In this document: one piece after another, positions 24,838 through 34,635 of the stretch | Numbering within the stretch: position 1 is the first letter of the stretch | Layout of the letters: each line of letters starts with the position of its first letter | Assembly (NCBI RefSeq): GCF_964656455.1 | Contig: NC_135717.1 | Coordinates: 144,474,308 to 144,538,307 of the forward strand | Direction: 5' to 3' | Origin: Halichoerus grypus | Lineage: Eukaryota; Chordata; Mammalia; Carnivora; Phocidae | DNA length: 64,000 bases | The notes under the pieces: model-generated | Databases searched by the model: none | Told to the model about the DNA's origin: nothing | What the model saw: the letters and a program-made list of their open reading frames with translations, nothing else | Program-made: the position numbers and the translations under genes

Positions 24838-24876
24838 GTGTGCCTGAGTGACTCAGATGGTTAAGAGTCTGCCTTC
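24838..24876 (+). mobile_element. can-SINE, 5' part (split by L1)
   Basis: Head of a diverged can-SINE (TGCCTGAGTGACTCAGATGG...). It stops at CTGCCTTC, exactly where the full-length L1 begins, and resumes at 32034. The SINE's own duplication is ATTAACCACTTTCA at 24824-24837 against ATTAAACATTTTCA at 32197-32210. Confidence 0.95.
24863..24876. repeat. L1 target-site duplication, left copy
   Basis: AAGAGTCTGCCTTC, identical to 32020-32033. The preceding TT gives TT/AAGA, close to the L1 endonuclease preference TT/AAAA read on this strand. Confidence 0.95.
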
Positions 24877-24885
24877 GGGGCGGAG

Positions 24886-24896
24886 CAAGATGGCGG
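24886..24896 (+). promoter_or_regulatory. YY1-like box at L1 5' end
   Basis: CAAGATGGCGG matches the core ATGGCGG seen in YY1 sites. Its place just inside the 5' end parallels the YY1 site of human L1 (there on the opposite strand). Binding not shown. Confidence 0.55.
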
Positions 24897-25342
24897 AGGA
24901 GTAGGAGACCTGGATTTCGTCTCCTCTCAGGAATTCAGCTGGATAGGGATCAAACCATTCTGAACACCTACAAACTCAACAGGAGTTCAAAGAAAAGAAG
25001 AGCAACAACTCTGAACAGAAAAGCGACCACTTTTTGGAAGGTAGGACGTGCTGAGAAGTGAATCCGAGGCGATATTCGGGAGGATAGGTGGCGGGGGAGG
25101 GGCCTCCGTCGGCCGCTTCTGGCAAGTGATAGAGCCACGGAGCACAAAATCGGAACTTTTAGAAGTCTGCTCCGCTGAGGGACGTCACTCTGGTGGCGAA
25201 GTGGGGGGTGGAACCCTCGCGGGACAGTGTGGTCTCAGGACCCTCGGGGTCACAGAAAGACCGGGGGTGCCTGAGTGCGGCAGAGCTCCCAGGTATCGGA
25301 GCAGGGAAGCCGGCTGGAGAGACGGAGCCCAGACGCGGGCTC

Positions 25343-25672
25343 TCAGCTCGGGGTTGCCATAAACCGTGATCCGCGGCACAGTCGGGCCACTGCTCCTCCA
25401 GCAGGGACCCAACAAGCGGCAGATCCGGGGAGACTCACCTTCTTCCCCCGGGAGGAGAGGTGCGGGAGCGCACCGCGGGGATCTGCTGGGTTTGGAGACT
25501 CCACCCAGGGTCGGGTGCCAGATAGAAAGGCGCGGTCACAGGCCGGGTGAGCGCGGAGTGCGGCCGGAGACCGGGGAGACGGGAGTGACTGACGGCTTTT
25601 CTCTGGGGGCTCGCTGAGGAGCGGGACCCCGAGTTCTCGGCTCCGCCGGGGCAGAGACTGGGAGGCCGCCAT
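25343..25672 (-). other. Antisense ORF in the L1 5'UTR
   Basis: An open frame of 109 codons runs antisense from an ATG at 25672-25670 to a stop at 25343-25345. The ATG context on the - strand is GTGAAAATGG (A at -3, G at +4, strong Kozak type) and overlaps a YY1-like motif. The frame is open further upstream to 25735, but without an ATG. The predicted product is Arg/Pro/Ser-rich with no recognised domain, as expected for GC-rich DNA. Position recalls the antisense ORF0 of primate L1, but I see no homology. May be chance. Confidence 0.3.
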
Positions 25673-25977
25673 TTTCACTCTCCGCCTCCAAAGCTGTACG
25701 GAGAGCTTGCATGGAACAAAAGCTCCGGAGAGCAAACCCGAGCAGATTACTTAGCCCGGACCGGCAAGGGCGGGGCAATTTTGCCTCCGGCAAAGACATT
25801 TGGGAACCACGGCAACAGGCCCCTCCCCCAGAAGATCAGCAAGAACAGCCAGCCAAGACCAAGTTTACCGATCAATGAGAACGGCAGAACTCCAGCGCTA
25901 GGGGAACACTGCACATAGAATTCATGGCTTTTTTACCATGATTCTTTAGTCTTTCAAAGTTAATTATTTTTTTTAAC

Positions 25978-26530
25978 TGTCTTTTTTTCTTTTTTCCTTT
26001 TTTCTTTTTTTTTGAATTTTTCTTTTTCCCTTTTTCAACCAACATCTTATCAATCCCTTTTTTAAAAAAAAAAACATTTTTATTTTTCATTTTTAAAGTC
26101 ATATTCTATCCCTTCATAGTAGTTACCCGTATTTTTGGCATATATATATAAGTTGTTCTCTCCTTAAAATCTTGAGATAGTTTCTTCTAACAGATCAAAA
26201 TATACTCTAAATCTCTAGTGTATGGTTTTTTTCTACTCCCCTGCATGATCACATTCTCTCCCTTTTTTCTTTCTTTCTTTTTTTTTTTTTTAATCCTCTT
26301 CTTTCTTTTTTCAAACAACTTAAATCCTTTTTAAAATTTTTTTATAATTTCCATCTTTACAGTCATATTCCATCCCTTCATCATATCAACCCTTATTTTT
26401 GTACACATATAAGTTTTTCTTTCTTTAAAATTTTGGGAGGGACTTTCTTTTAACAGACCAAAATACACCCAAAATCTAGTGTGTGGCACTGATCTATAAT
26501 CCAGCCTGATCATATTTGATCACACTCTGT
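25978..26530 (+). repeat. ~270 bp direct repeat in L1 5'UTR
   Basis: Two diverged tandem units, about 25978-26262 and 26263-26530. Each has a T/C-rich start, then 'cagtcatattc(c/t)atcccttcat', an 'acatataagttttt' block, 'taacagaccaaaata', 'aaaatctagtgt' and a 'ctgatca-at' end (second-copy spellings; the first differs at several bases). Spacing between corresponding blocks is about 250-290 bp. Confidence 0.75.
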
Positions 26531-26741
26531 TTTTGTTTTGTTTTGTTTTGTTCTGCTTTTGTTTGTTTTTATCTTTATCTTTATCTTTTTTCTTTTTTTC
26601 TTTCCTTTTCTTTTTTCTCTCTTTCCCTTTCTTTTCCCACTGCTTCAGGTCTTTTCTGATTTGTTTAGAGTATATTTTCTGGGGACGTTGTTACCCTGCT
26701 AGCATTTTGTTCTCTCATTAATCTATTCTCCTCTGCACAAA

Positions 26742-27638
26742 ATGACAAGACGGAAAAAATCACCTCAACAAAAAGAACAAGAGGTAGTACCGACTGCCAG
26801 GGACCTACTCAATACGGACATTAGTACGATGTCAGATCTAGAGTTCAGAATCATCACTTTAAAGATACTAGCTGGGCTTGAAAAAAACATGGAAGTTATT
26901 AGAGAAACCCTTTCTGGAGAAGTAAAAGAACTAAAATCGAACCAAGTAGAAATCAAAAAGGCTATCAATGAGGTGCAATCAAATATGGGGGCGCTAACTG
27001 CTAGGATAAATGAGGCAGAAGAAAGAATCAGCGAGATAGAAGACCAAATGATGGAAAATAAAGAAGCTGAGAAAAAGAGAGATAAACAACTACTGGATCA
27101 CGAGGGCAGAATTCGAGAGATAAACGATACCATAAGACGAAACAACATTAGAATAATTGGGATCCCAGAAGAAGAAGAAAGAGAGAGAGGTGCAGAAGGT
27201 ATAATGGAGCAAATTATAGCAGAGAACTTCCCTAATTTGGGGAAGGAAACAGGCATCAAAATCCAGGAAGCACAGAGAACCCCTCTCAAAATCAATAAAA
27301 ATAGGTCAACACCCCGACATCTAATAGTAAAACTTACGAGTCTCAGAGACAAAGAGAAAATCCTGAAAGCAGCTCGGGAGAAGAGATATGTAACCTACAA
27401 TGGTAGAAACATTAGATTGGCAACAGACTTATCCACAGAGACCTGGCAGGCCAGAAAGGACTGGCAGGACATATTCAGAGCACTAAATGAGAAAAATATG
27501 CAGCCAAGAATACTATATCCAGCTAGGCTGTCATTGAAAATTGAAGGAGAGATAAAAAGCTTCCAGGACAAACAAAAACTAAAGGAATTTGCAAACACGA
27601 AACCAGCCCTACAACAAATATTGAAAGGGGTCCTCTAA
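26742..27638 (+). CDS. LINE-1 ORF1p, RNA-binding chaperone
   Basis: Encodes the 298-residue L1 ORF1 protein, the trimeric nucleic-acid-binding chaperone that coats L1 RNA in the cytoplasm and is needed for retrotransposition. Seen here: basic N-terminus (TRRKKS at 2-7), heptad-rich, charged coiled-coil region at about 45-130, an RRM-like domain starting at RNNIRIIGIPE (133-143), and a C-terminal domain with the family motif LYPARLS (258-264). Somewhat shorter than human ORF1p (338 aa), the difference lying mainly in the N-terminal and coiled-coil part. Start chosen at the first ATG after the pyrimidine-rich leader, with A at -3. No stop or frameshift. ORF2 follows after 81 bp in the same frame. 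Confidence 0.96.
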   Translation: MTRRKKSPQQKEQEVVPTARDLLNTDISTMSDLEFRIITLKILAGLEKNMEVIRETLSGEVKELKSNQVEIKKAINEVQSNMGALTARINEAEERISEIEDQMMENKEAEKKRDKQLLDHEGRIREINDTIRRNNIRIIGIPEEEERERGAEGIMEQIIAENFPNLGKETGIKIQEAQRTPLKINKNRSTPRHLIVKLTSLRDKEKILKAAREKRYVTYNGRNIRLATDLSTETWQARKDWQDIFRALNEKNMQPRILYPARLSLKIEGEIKSFQDKQKLKEFANTKPALQQILKGVL

Positions 27639-27719
27639 GCAAAGAGAGAGCCTAAAAGCAACATAGACCAGAAAGGAACACAAACAATATACAGTAACAG
27701 TCACTTTACAGGCAATACA

Positions 27720-30700
27720 ATGGCACTGAACTCCTATCTTTCAATAGTTACCCTGAATGTAAATGGGCTAAATGCCCCAATCAAAAGACACAGGCTATCA
27801 GATTGGATTAAAAAACAAGACCCATCGATATGCTGTCTGCAAGAGACTCATTTTAGACCCAAAGACACCCCCAGATTGAAAGTGAGGGGGTGGAAAACCA
27901 TTTACCATGCTAATGGACACCAAAAGAAAGCTGGGGTGGCAATCCTTATATCAGACAAATTAGATTTTAAACCAAAGACTGTAATAAGAGATGAGGAAGG
28001 ACACTATATCATACTTAAAGGGTCTATCCAACAAGAAGATCTAACAATTGTAAATATCTATGCCCCTAACATGGGAGCAGCCAATTATATAAGGCAATTA
28101 ATAACAAAAGCAAAGAAACACATCGACAACAATACAATAATAGTGGGGGACTTTAACACCCCCCTCACTGAAATGGACAGATCGTCTAAGCAAAAGATCA
28201 ACAAGGAAATAAAGACTTTAAATGACACACTGGACCAAATGGACTTCACAGACATATTCAGAACATTCCATCCCAAAGCAACGGAATACACATTCTTCTC
28301 TGGTGCCCATGGAACATTCTCCAGAATAGATCACATCCTAGGTCATAAATCAGGTCTCAACCGGTACCAGAAGATTGGGATCATCCCCTGCCTATTTTCA
28401 GACCACAATGCTTTGAAACTAGAACTCAATCACAAGAGGAAAGTCAGAAAGAACTCAAATACATGGAGGCTAAAGAGCATCCTACTGAAGAATGAATGGG
28501 TCAACCAGGAAATTAAAGAAGAATTAAAAAAATTCATGGAAACCAATGAAAATGAAAACACAACTATTCAAAATCTTTGGGATACAGCAAAGGCAGTCCT
28601 AAGAGGAAAGTATATAGCAATACAAGCCTTTCTCAAGAAACAAGAAAGGTCTCAAGTACACAACCTAACCCTACACCTAAAGGAGCTGGAGAAAGAACAG
28701 CAAATAAAGCCTAAACCCAGCAGGAGAAGAGAAATAATAAAGATCAGAGCAGAAATCAATGAAATAGAAACCAAAAGAACAGTAGAACAGATCAACGAAA
28801 CTAGGAGCTGGTTCTTTGAAAGAATTAACAAGATTGATAAGCCCCTGGCCAGACTTATCAAAAAGAAAAGAGAAATGACCCAAATCAACAAAATCATGAA
28901 TGAAAGAGGAGACATCACAACCAACACCAAGGAAATACAAACAATTATAAGAACATATTATGAGCAACTCTATGCCAACAAATTAGATAACCTGGAAGTA
29001 ATGGATGCATTCCTAGAGATGTATCAACTACCAAAACTGAACCAGGAAGAAATAGAACACCTGAACAGACCTATAACCACTAAGGAAATAGAAGCAGTCA
29101 TCAAAAATCTCCCAAAACACAAAAGCCCAGGGCCAGATGGCTTCCCAGGGGAATTCTACCAAACATTTCAAGAAGAATTAATACCTATCCTTCTGAAACT
29201 GTTCCAAAAAATAGAAATGGAAGGAAAACTTCCAAACTCATTTTATGAGGCCAGCATTACCTTGATCCCAAAACCAGACAAAGACCCCATCAAAAAGGAG
29301 AATTACAGACCAATATCCCTGATGAACATGGATGCAAAAATTCTCACCAAAATACTAGCCAATAGGATCCAACAGTACATTAAAAGGATTATTCACCACG
29401 ACCAAGTCGGATTTATCCCTGGGCTGCAAGGTTGGTTCAACATCCGCAAATCAATCAACGTGATACAATACACTAACAAAAGAAAAAACAAGAATCACAT
29501 GATCCTCTCAATAGATGCAGAAAAAGCATTTGACAAAGTACAGCATCCTTTCTTGATCAAAACTCTTCAGAGTATAGGGATAGAGGGTACATACCTCAAT
29601 ATCATAAAAGCCATCTATGAAAAACCTACAGCGAATATCATTCTCAATGGGGAAAAACTGAGAGCTTTCCCCCTAAGGTCAGGAACGCGGCAGGGATGTC
29701 CACTATCACCACTGCTATTCAACATAGTATTGGAAGTCCTAGCCACAGCAATCAGACAACAAAAAGAAATCAAAGGCATCCAAATTGGCAAAGAAGAAGT
29801 CAAACTCTCACTCTTTGCAGATGATATGATACTTTATGTGGAAAATCCCAAAGACTCCACCCCAAAACTGCTAGAACTCATACAGGAATTCAGTCAAGTG
29901 GCAGGATATAAAATCAATGCACAGAAGTCAGTGGCATTCCTATACACCAACAACAAGTCAGAAGAAAGAGAAATTAAGGAGTCGATCCCATTTACAATTG
30001 CACCCAAAACCATAAGATACCTAGGAATAAATCTAACCAAAGAGGCAAAGGATCTGTACTCAGAAAACTATAAAATACTCATGAAAGAAATTGAGGAAGA
30101 CACAAAGAAATGGAAAAACGTTCCATGCTCATGGATTGGAAGAACAAATATTGTGAAGATGTCAATCCTACCTAGAGCAATCTACACATTCAATGCAATC
30201 CCCATCAAAATACCATCCACTTTCTTCAAAGAAATGGAACAAATAATCCTAAAATTTGTATGGAACCAGAAAAGACCCCGCATAGCCAGAGGAATGTTGA
30301 AAAAGAAAAGCAAAGCCGGCGGCATCACAATTCCAGACTTCCAGCTCTACTACAAAGCTGTCATCATCAAGACAGTATGGTACTGGCACAAAAACAGACA
30401 CATAGATCAATGGAACAGAATAGAGAGCCCAGAAATGGACCCTCAACTCTATGGTCAACTAATCTTCGACAAAGCAGGAAAGAATGTCCAATGGAAAAAA
30501 GACAGTCTCTTCAACAAATGGTGTTGGGAAAATTGGACAGCCACATGCAGAAGAATGAAACTGGACCATTTCCTTACACCACACACAAAAATAGACTCCA
30601 AATGGTTGAAAGACCTCAATGTGAGACAGGAGTCCATCAAAATCCTAAAGGAGAACACAGGCAGCAACCTCTTCGACCTCAGCCGCAGCAACTTCTTCCT

Positions 30701-31535
30701 AGAAACATCGCCAAAGGCAAGGGAAGCAAGGGCAAAAATGAACTATTGGGACTTCATCAAGATAAAAAGCTTTTGCAAAGCAAAGGAAACAGTCAACAAA
30801 ACCAAAAGACAACTGACAGAATGGGAGAAGATATTTGCAAATGACATATCAGATAAAGGGCTAGTATCCAAAATCTATAAAGAACTCATCAAACTCAACA
30901 CCAAAAGAACAAAGAATCCAATCAAGAAATGGGCAGAAGACATGAACAGACATTTCTCCAAAGAAGACATCCAAATGGCCAACAGACACATGAAAAAGTG
31001 TTCAATATCGCTCGGCATCAGGGAAATCCAAATCAAAACCTCAATGAGATACCACCTCACACCAGTCAGAATGGCTAAAATTAACAAGTCAGGAAATGAC
31101 AGATGTTGGCGGGGATGCAGAGAAAGGGGAACCCTCCTACACTGTTGGTGGGAATGCAAGCTGGTGCAGCCACTCTGGAAAACAGTATGGAGGTTCCTCA
31201 AAAAGTTGAAAATAGAGCTACCATATGATCCAGCAATTGCACTACTGGGTATTTACCCCAAAGATAAAAAAGTAGGGACCCGAAAGGCTACGTGCACCCC
31301 GATGTTTATAGCAGCAATGTCCACAATAGCCAAACTGTGGAAAGAGCCAAGATGTCCATCGACAGATGAATGGATAAAGAAGATGTGGTATATATATGCA
31401 ATGGAATATTATGCAGCCATCAAAAGGAATAAGATCTTGCCATTTGCAACGACGTGGATGGAACTGGAGGGTATTATGCTGAGCGAAATAAGTCAAACAG
31501 AGAAAGACATGTATCATATGACCTCACTGATATGA
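27720..31535 (+). CDS. LINE-1 ORF2p, endonuclease/reverse transcriptase
   Basis: Encodes the 1271-residue L1 ORF2 protein, which nicks target DNA and reverse transcribes L1 (and SINE) RNA at the nick. The N-terminal APE-like endonuclease has N13, E42, D144, N146, D204 and H229 (SDH motif 227-229), each one residue before its human counterpart. The RT domain has D599 ([10 protein letters not shown]), the [14 protein letters not shown] block, and FADD with D701 and D702. The C-terminal knuckle is CX3CX7HX4C (C1129, C1133, H1141, C1146). Length is nearly that of human ORF2p (1275). ATG context ACAATGG is favourable. In L1 generally ORF2 is translated by rare reinitiation after ORF1; the 81 bp spacer is compatible. 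No disabling change seen. Confidence 0.97.
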   Translation: MALNSYLSIVTLNVNGLNAPIKRHRLSDWIKKQDPSICCLQETHFRPKDTPRLKVRGWKTIYHANGHQKKAGVAILISDKLDFKPKTVIRDEEGHYIILKGSIQQEDLTIVNIYAPNMGAANYIRQLITKAKKHIDNNTIIVGDFNTPLTEMDRSSKQKINKEIKTLNDTLDQMDFTDIFRTFHPKATEYTFFSGAHGTFSRIDHILGHKSGLNRYQKIGIIPCLFSDHNALKLELNHKRKVRKNSNTWRLKSILLKNEWVNQEIKEELKKFMETNENENTTIQNLWDTAKAVLRGKYIAIQAFLKKQERSQVHNLTLHLKELEKEQQIKPKPSRRREIIKIRAEINEIETKRTVEQINETRSWFFERINKIDKPLARLIKKKREMTQINKIMNERGDITTNTKEIQTIIRTYYEQLYANKLDNLEVMDAFLEMYQLPKLNQEEIEHLNRPITTKEIEAVIKNLPKHKSPGPDGFPGEFYQTFQEELIPILLKLFQKIEMEGKLPNSFYEASITLIPKPDKDPIKKENYRPISLMNMDAKILTKILANRIQQYIKRIIHHDQVGFIPGLQGWFNIRKSINVIQYTNKRKNKNHMILSIDAEKAFDKVQHPFLIKTLQSIGIEGTYLNIIKAIYEKPTANIILNGEKLRAFPLRSGTRQGCPLSPLLFNIVLEVLATAIRQQKEIKGIQIGKEEVKLSLFADDMILYVENPKDSTPKLLELIQEFSQVAGYKINAQKSVAFLYTNNKSEEREIKESIPFTIAPKTIRYLGINLTKEAKDLYSENYKILMKEIEEDTKKWKNVPCSWIGRTNIVKMSILPRAIYTFNAIPIKIPSTFFKEMEQIILKFVWNQKRPRIARGMLKKKSKAGGITIPDFQLYYKAVIIKTVWYWHKNRHIDQWNRIESPEMDPQLYGQLIFDKAGKNVQWKKDSLFNKWCWENWTATCRRMKLDHFLTPHTKIDSKWLKDLNVRQESIKILKENTGSNLFDLSRSNFFLETSPKAREARAKMNYWDFIKIKSFCKAKETVNKTKRQLTEWEKIFANDISDKGLVSKIYKELIKLNTKRTKNPIKKWAEDMNRHFSKEDIQMANRHMKKCSISLGIREIQIKTSMRYHLTPVRMAKINKSGNDRCWRGCRERGTLLHCWWECKLVQPLWKTVWRFLKKLKIELPYDPAIALLGIYPKDKKVGTRKATCTPMFIAAMSTIAKLWKEPRCPSTDEWIKKMWYIYAMEYYAAIKRNKILPFATTWMELEGIMLSEISQTEKDMYHMTSLI

Positions 31536-32019
31536 GGAATTCTTAATCTCAGGAAACAAACTGAGGGTTGCTCGAGTGGGGGGTGGGGTGGGAGGGATGG
31601 GGTGACTGGGTGATGGACACTGGGGAGGGTATGTGTTCTGGTAAGCGCTGTGAATTGTGCAGGACTGTTGAATCTCAGATCTGTACCTCTGAAACAAATA
31701 ATGCAATATATGTTAAGAAAGGAAAAAAGAAGAAGAAGAATGTAGCAGGAGGGGAAGAATGAAGGGGGGGAAATCAGAGGGGGAGAAGAACCATGAGAGA
31801 TGATGGACTCTGAAAAACAAACTGGGGGTTCTAGAGGGGAGGGGGTTGGGAGGATGGGTTAGCCTGGTGATGGGTATTGAGGAGGGCACGTTCTGCATGG
31901 AGCACTGGGTGTTATGCACAAACAATGAATCATGGAACACTATATCTAAAACTAATGATGTAATGTATGGGGATTAACATAACAATAAAAAAAATTAAAA
32001 AAAAAAAAAAAAAAAAAAA
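31536..32019 (+). other. L1 3'UTR and poly(A) tail
   Basis: Has two G-rich tracts (about 31574-31610 and 31836-31860) that could form G-quadruplexes, an A/G-rich stretch between, the conserved TTAGCCTGGTGATGGGTATT block, and AATAAA at 31984-31989 leading into the A-tail ending at 32019. The same 3'UTR occurs in the truncated copies at 21576, 39552 and 51332. Confidence 0.9.
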
Positions 32020-32033
32020 AAGAGTCTGCCTTC
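32020..32033. repeat. L1 target-site duplication, right copy
   Basis: AAGAGTCTGCCTTC, identical to the left copy at 24863-24876. Confidence 0.95.
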
Positions 32034-32196
32034 GGCTCAGGTCATGATCTCCAGGTCCTGGCATCGAGCCCCATGTCGGGCTCCCAGCTCAATGGGGAGT
32101 CTGCTTCTCCCTTTCCCTCTGCCTCTCCCTCTGCTTATGCTCTCTCTGTCTCTGTTTCTCTCTCTCAAATGAATAAATAAAATCTTTAAAAAATAT
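32034..32196 (+). mobile_element. can-SINE, 3' part (split by L1)
   Basis: Resumes with GGCTCAGGTCATGATCTCC and carries the body, CT-rich region and A-rich tail of the SINE whose head lies at 24838-24876. Confidence 0.95.
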
Positions 32197-32210
32197 ATTA
32201 AACATTTTCA

Positions 32211-32734
32211 TCATGCCTGACCTAGGAAGGAAGGAAGGAAGAAAGTGAATGGTAAGCCAAAAGAAAGTCACTTTAACCCCTGCCCCTCCCGCCCCTGCCA
32301 TGATTCCAGATTCTGTTATATAATAAATTATAGAAACATCATTGCAAGTGAGGAAACAGAATGCTGTAAACTTTTAAAAGGGAAACTGATCCATCATGGA
32401 TGTAATGTCATGGATAAATTTTTTGAATATGTAAAGTGTTAGTTAACATCTAAAAGAAGAGTAGGAGTTAATAAAATGAATAAATGAAGGGATCTCACAT
32501 TTTAGAAATGTGGGAAGTTCCAAGGGAAAGTGGGAGAAGAATGGCTGCAAATAACTGAAAGAAGTCAGTATTGCCCCCATTTTGAGCTAAGGCTTAAAGC
32601 GACATATTATCTGAGAGTATCTTACAGTGACTTTATCAGTATCTCATTGTAATCAGAAGTATCAGATTCAAACCTGGTCTGTCTGATGCTAAATCTCCTG
32701 ATGATAGAGATAAATCCAAAATTTAATCACAGTG
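32211..32734. other. Unrecognised sequence
   Basis: No gene or clear repeat. A GGAAGGAAGGAAGGAAG tract lies near 32226-32242. Confidence 0.5.
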
Positions 32735-32925
32735 TGGAAGAATTGTCATGATCTGGCCCTAGCTTTCCTTTCAATCTAATTTTCCATTCCATCTCATCAT
32801 GTAAACTGCATGATATGGTAAAATCTTAGAAGTCACAAAGCAAATCTTATTTATCTTTCTATTCCCCTTAGGACCTGGCAAAACATCTTGCTCTGGTAGG
32901 AACTCAATAAATATTTATTGAATTT
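32735..32925 (+). repeat. L2 3' fragment
   Basis: 'gtcatgatctggccctagctttcc' at the left and 'aggaactcaataaatatttattgaa' at the right are L2 landmarks in sense order. Confidence 0.7.
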
Positions 32926-33794
32926 TCATTAACATTTCCATTGCCATAAAAATGCAATTTGAACTATAAAAAACCCCAAAATGGATAGTGCTTATCAAAT
33001 AAAAAAGCAGACAAGTGTTTGTTTTGTTACTTGTTTTGAGAATAAAAAACAGCTTAGCCAAAATAGCATGATAGTCTGTGACAACTATTGCAAAACAGAG
33101 GAGTTAGTTCTCAGTAAAATTTTAATTAATCCCTGAGCAAAAGAAATACAGTATCAAATATGTACAGTTATTTGAAATATATTGTTTTTGTTTTCATAAG
33201 CACTTACAATTTATGTCATTTTGCTTGGTTTTACATAGTTTAAAAAATGGGTTCAATGTTAAGTCTTTTTGGAACCTGGTAGACTATGAATAAATAAAAC
33301 TAAGTTTTTTCATCTCAGAAACTCATCTCCTTATTGTCTGAAATTGTGTCATTTGCTTTGTATAGTCAATTTATAATGGAGAATTGTCATATGAATTAAT
33401 AAACTAAATTCCCTTTTCAATTATGCATACAAAATTAAGTTACTAAATACAAAAGATATCCTAATTATAAAATACAGTTGAGCTATTACTTGAGATACAT
33501 TCTCTGGTAAAGTTTCTAATGAAATTCTAAAGCCAAAAGGTTGGTAGTTTTATCATTATGATATGACTTATATTCTTGGTGTCTTGTGGCTTTATTATTT
33601 TCTCTGTTGTGGCCCCAAAGCATTTATGCTTTCTAACCAATTATCTAACTCTAAGCCCAGTCCATTGAGGGAGAAATCTGTGGCAAAGCTTAAGACAATA
33701 ACTTCTACTTTATGTTTCACCATGATGAGGAAAGAGTTTTTATTATTCCTGGGCTGGTGGAGGAAGTAAGGTGGGGGCTCCTCAGTGATGGTGT

Positions 33795-33960
33795 ACTAAG
33801 TGCATTAAATGAATGTCTTAATCAAACTCTATAACAATCTTTTGAGGGATGAATTCTTCTTACTCCTTTTTAATATGAAGAAAGTGGCATTCCTCTGGTC
33901 ACACAGAAGTAAGAAGTGCTGGACTCTTTTTCTCCTGTGGTTTTCAGGTCCATGTGTTTG
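33795..33960 (-). repeat. MIR fragment
   Basis: Complement-oriented MIR features: 'tctataacaatcttttgaggga', 'atatgaagaaagtggcattcc' and 'ggtcacacagaagtaagaagtgctgg'. Confidence 0.6.
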
Positions 33961-34059
33961 GAATCTTCTGAGTTAGCCTTTAAGTTCTATAACTGAAAGC
34001 AGGTAGACCCACATGTTGCAATTTTAGTTTGAGAGAGCTGAAAGGAGCTCTGACACGTC

Positions 34060-34225
34060 CATCTTCTAACTGTGTAAACTTGGGAAATTTACATAATATT
34101 CATGAGCTTCAGTTTCATTCTCTATAAAATGAGAATAATAGCACTTATCTTTTAAGGTTATTGGGATAAATAAATAACATAAAGTGTATAAACCATATTG
34201 CCCAGTGCCTGGCATTGAATCACTT
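34060..34225 (+). repeat. MIR
   Basis: Sense MIR: 'taactgtgtaaacttgggaa', 'cttcagtttcattctctataaaatgagaataatag' in outline, and 'cccagtgcctggcattgaa' near the 3' end. Confidence 0.8.
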
Positions 34226-34422
34226 TTGCTGTTATTATTCCTAATGACAGAAACAGTGAAAGTAGTAACCCAATCAGAAATTGAGGCTCTTTCCTAGCAG
34301 CCTGTGTTTAGGTGAGTTGTCTTTAATTGAATCATCTGTATAACTAGAATAAACTTACTAAGAATTTGGTTAAAACTGAATGTATATAGTGCTCCTAGCA
34401 GAGTGACATATTGTGAGGTCTT

Positions 34423-34625
34423 TTTTTTTTTCTTTTAAAGATTTTATTTATTTGTTTGACAGAGAGAGACACAGTGAGAGAGGGAACACCAGCAGGGGGA
34501 GTAGGAGAGGGAGAAGCAGGCTTCCCATGGAGCAGGGAGACCAATGCGGGGCTCGATCCCAGGACCCTGGGATCATGACCTGAGCCGAAGGCAGACGCTT
34601 AACGACTGAGCCACCCAGGCGCCCC
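34423..34625 (-). mobile_element. can-SINE
   Basis: Complement orientation, right end GAGCCACCCAGGCGCCCC. Duplication GTGAGGTCTT at 34413-34422 and 34626-34635, perfect. Confidence 0.95.
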
Positions 34626-34635
34626 GTGAGGTCTT

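Larger units (their letters stand above)
24877..26741 (+). promoter_or_regulatory. L1 5'UTR / internal promoter
   Basis: The first ~1 kb (24877-25870) is rich in CpG and G, in sharp contrast to the surroundings, as expected of an L1 internal promoter. From about 25920 it becomes T- and pyrimidine-rich up to the ORF1 start. CAAGATGGCGG at 24886-24896, ten bases from the element start, fits a YY1-type box that fixes the start of L1 transcription in other mammals. A second, oppositely oriented YY1-like box lies at 25665-25675. Transcription start and activity are inferred. Confidence 0.85.
24877..32019 (+). mobile_element. Full-length LINE-1 with intact ORFs
   Basis: A 7.1 kb autonomous non-LTR retrotransposon. 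In order: 5'UTR 24877-26741, ORF1 26742-27638, spacer of 81 bp, ORF2 27720-31535, 3'UTR and A-tail to 32019. The 5' end GGGGCGGAGCAAGATGGCGG and the poly(A) both abut the duplication AAGAGTCTGCCTTC, so the copy is complete and not 5'-truncated. Both ORFs are open from start to stop and catalytic residues are present. Perfect duplication and intact frames point to recent insertion. It belongs to a carnivoran L1 lineage that also left the truncated copies at 21576, 39552 and 51332. Whether it still moves cannot be told from sequence. Confidence 0.97.
32926..34422. other. Mostly unrecognised, with two MIR remnants
   Basis: Apart from the MIR pieces listed separately, this stretch is AT-rich with no supported gene. 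The 68-codon ORF at 33563-33769 has no recognised motif. Confidence 0.5.

Noticed and set aside
25048..25799. Cluster of GC-rich ORFs on both strands
   Set aside because: They lie in the CpG-rich L1 5'UTR, where few stops are expected; only the antisense ATG frame was kept, as a low-confidence observation.
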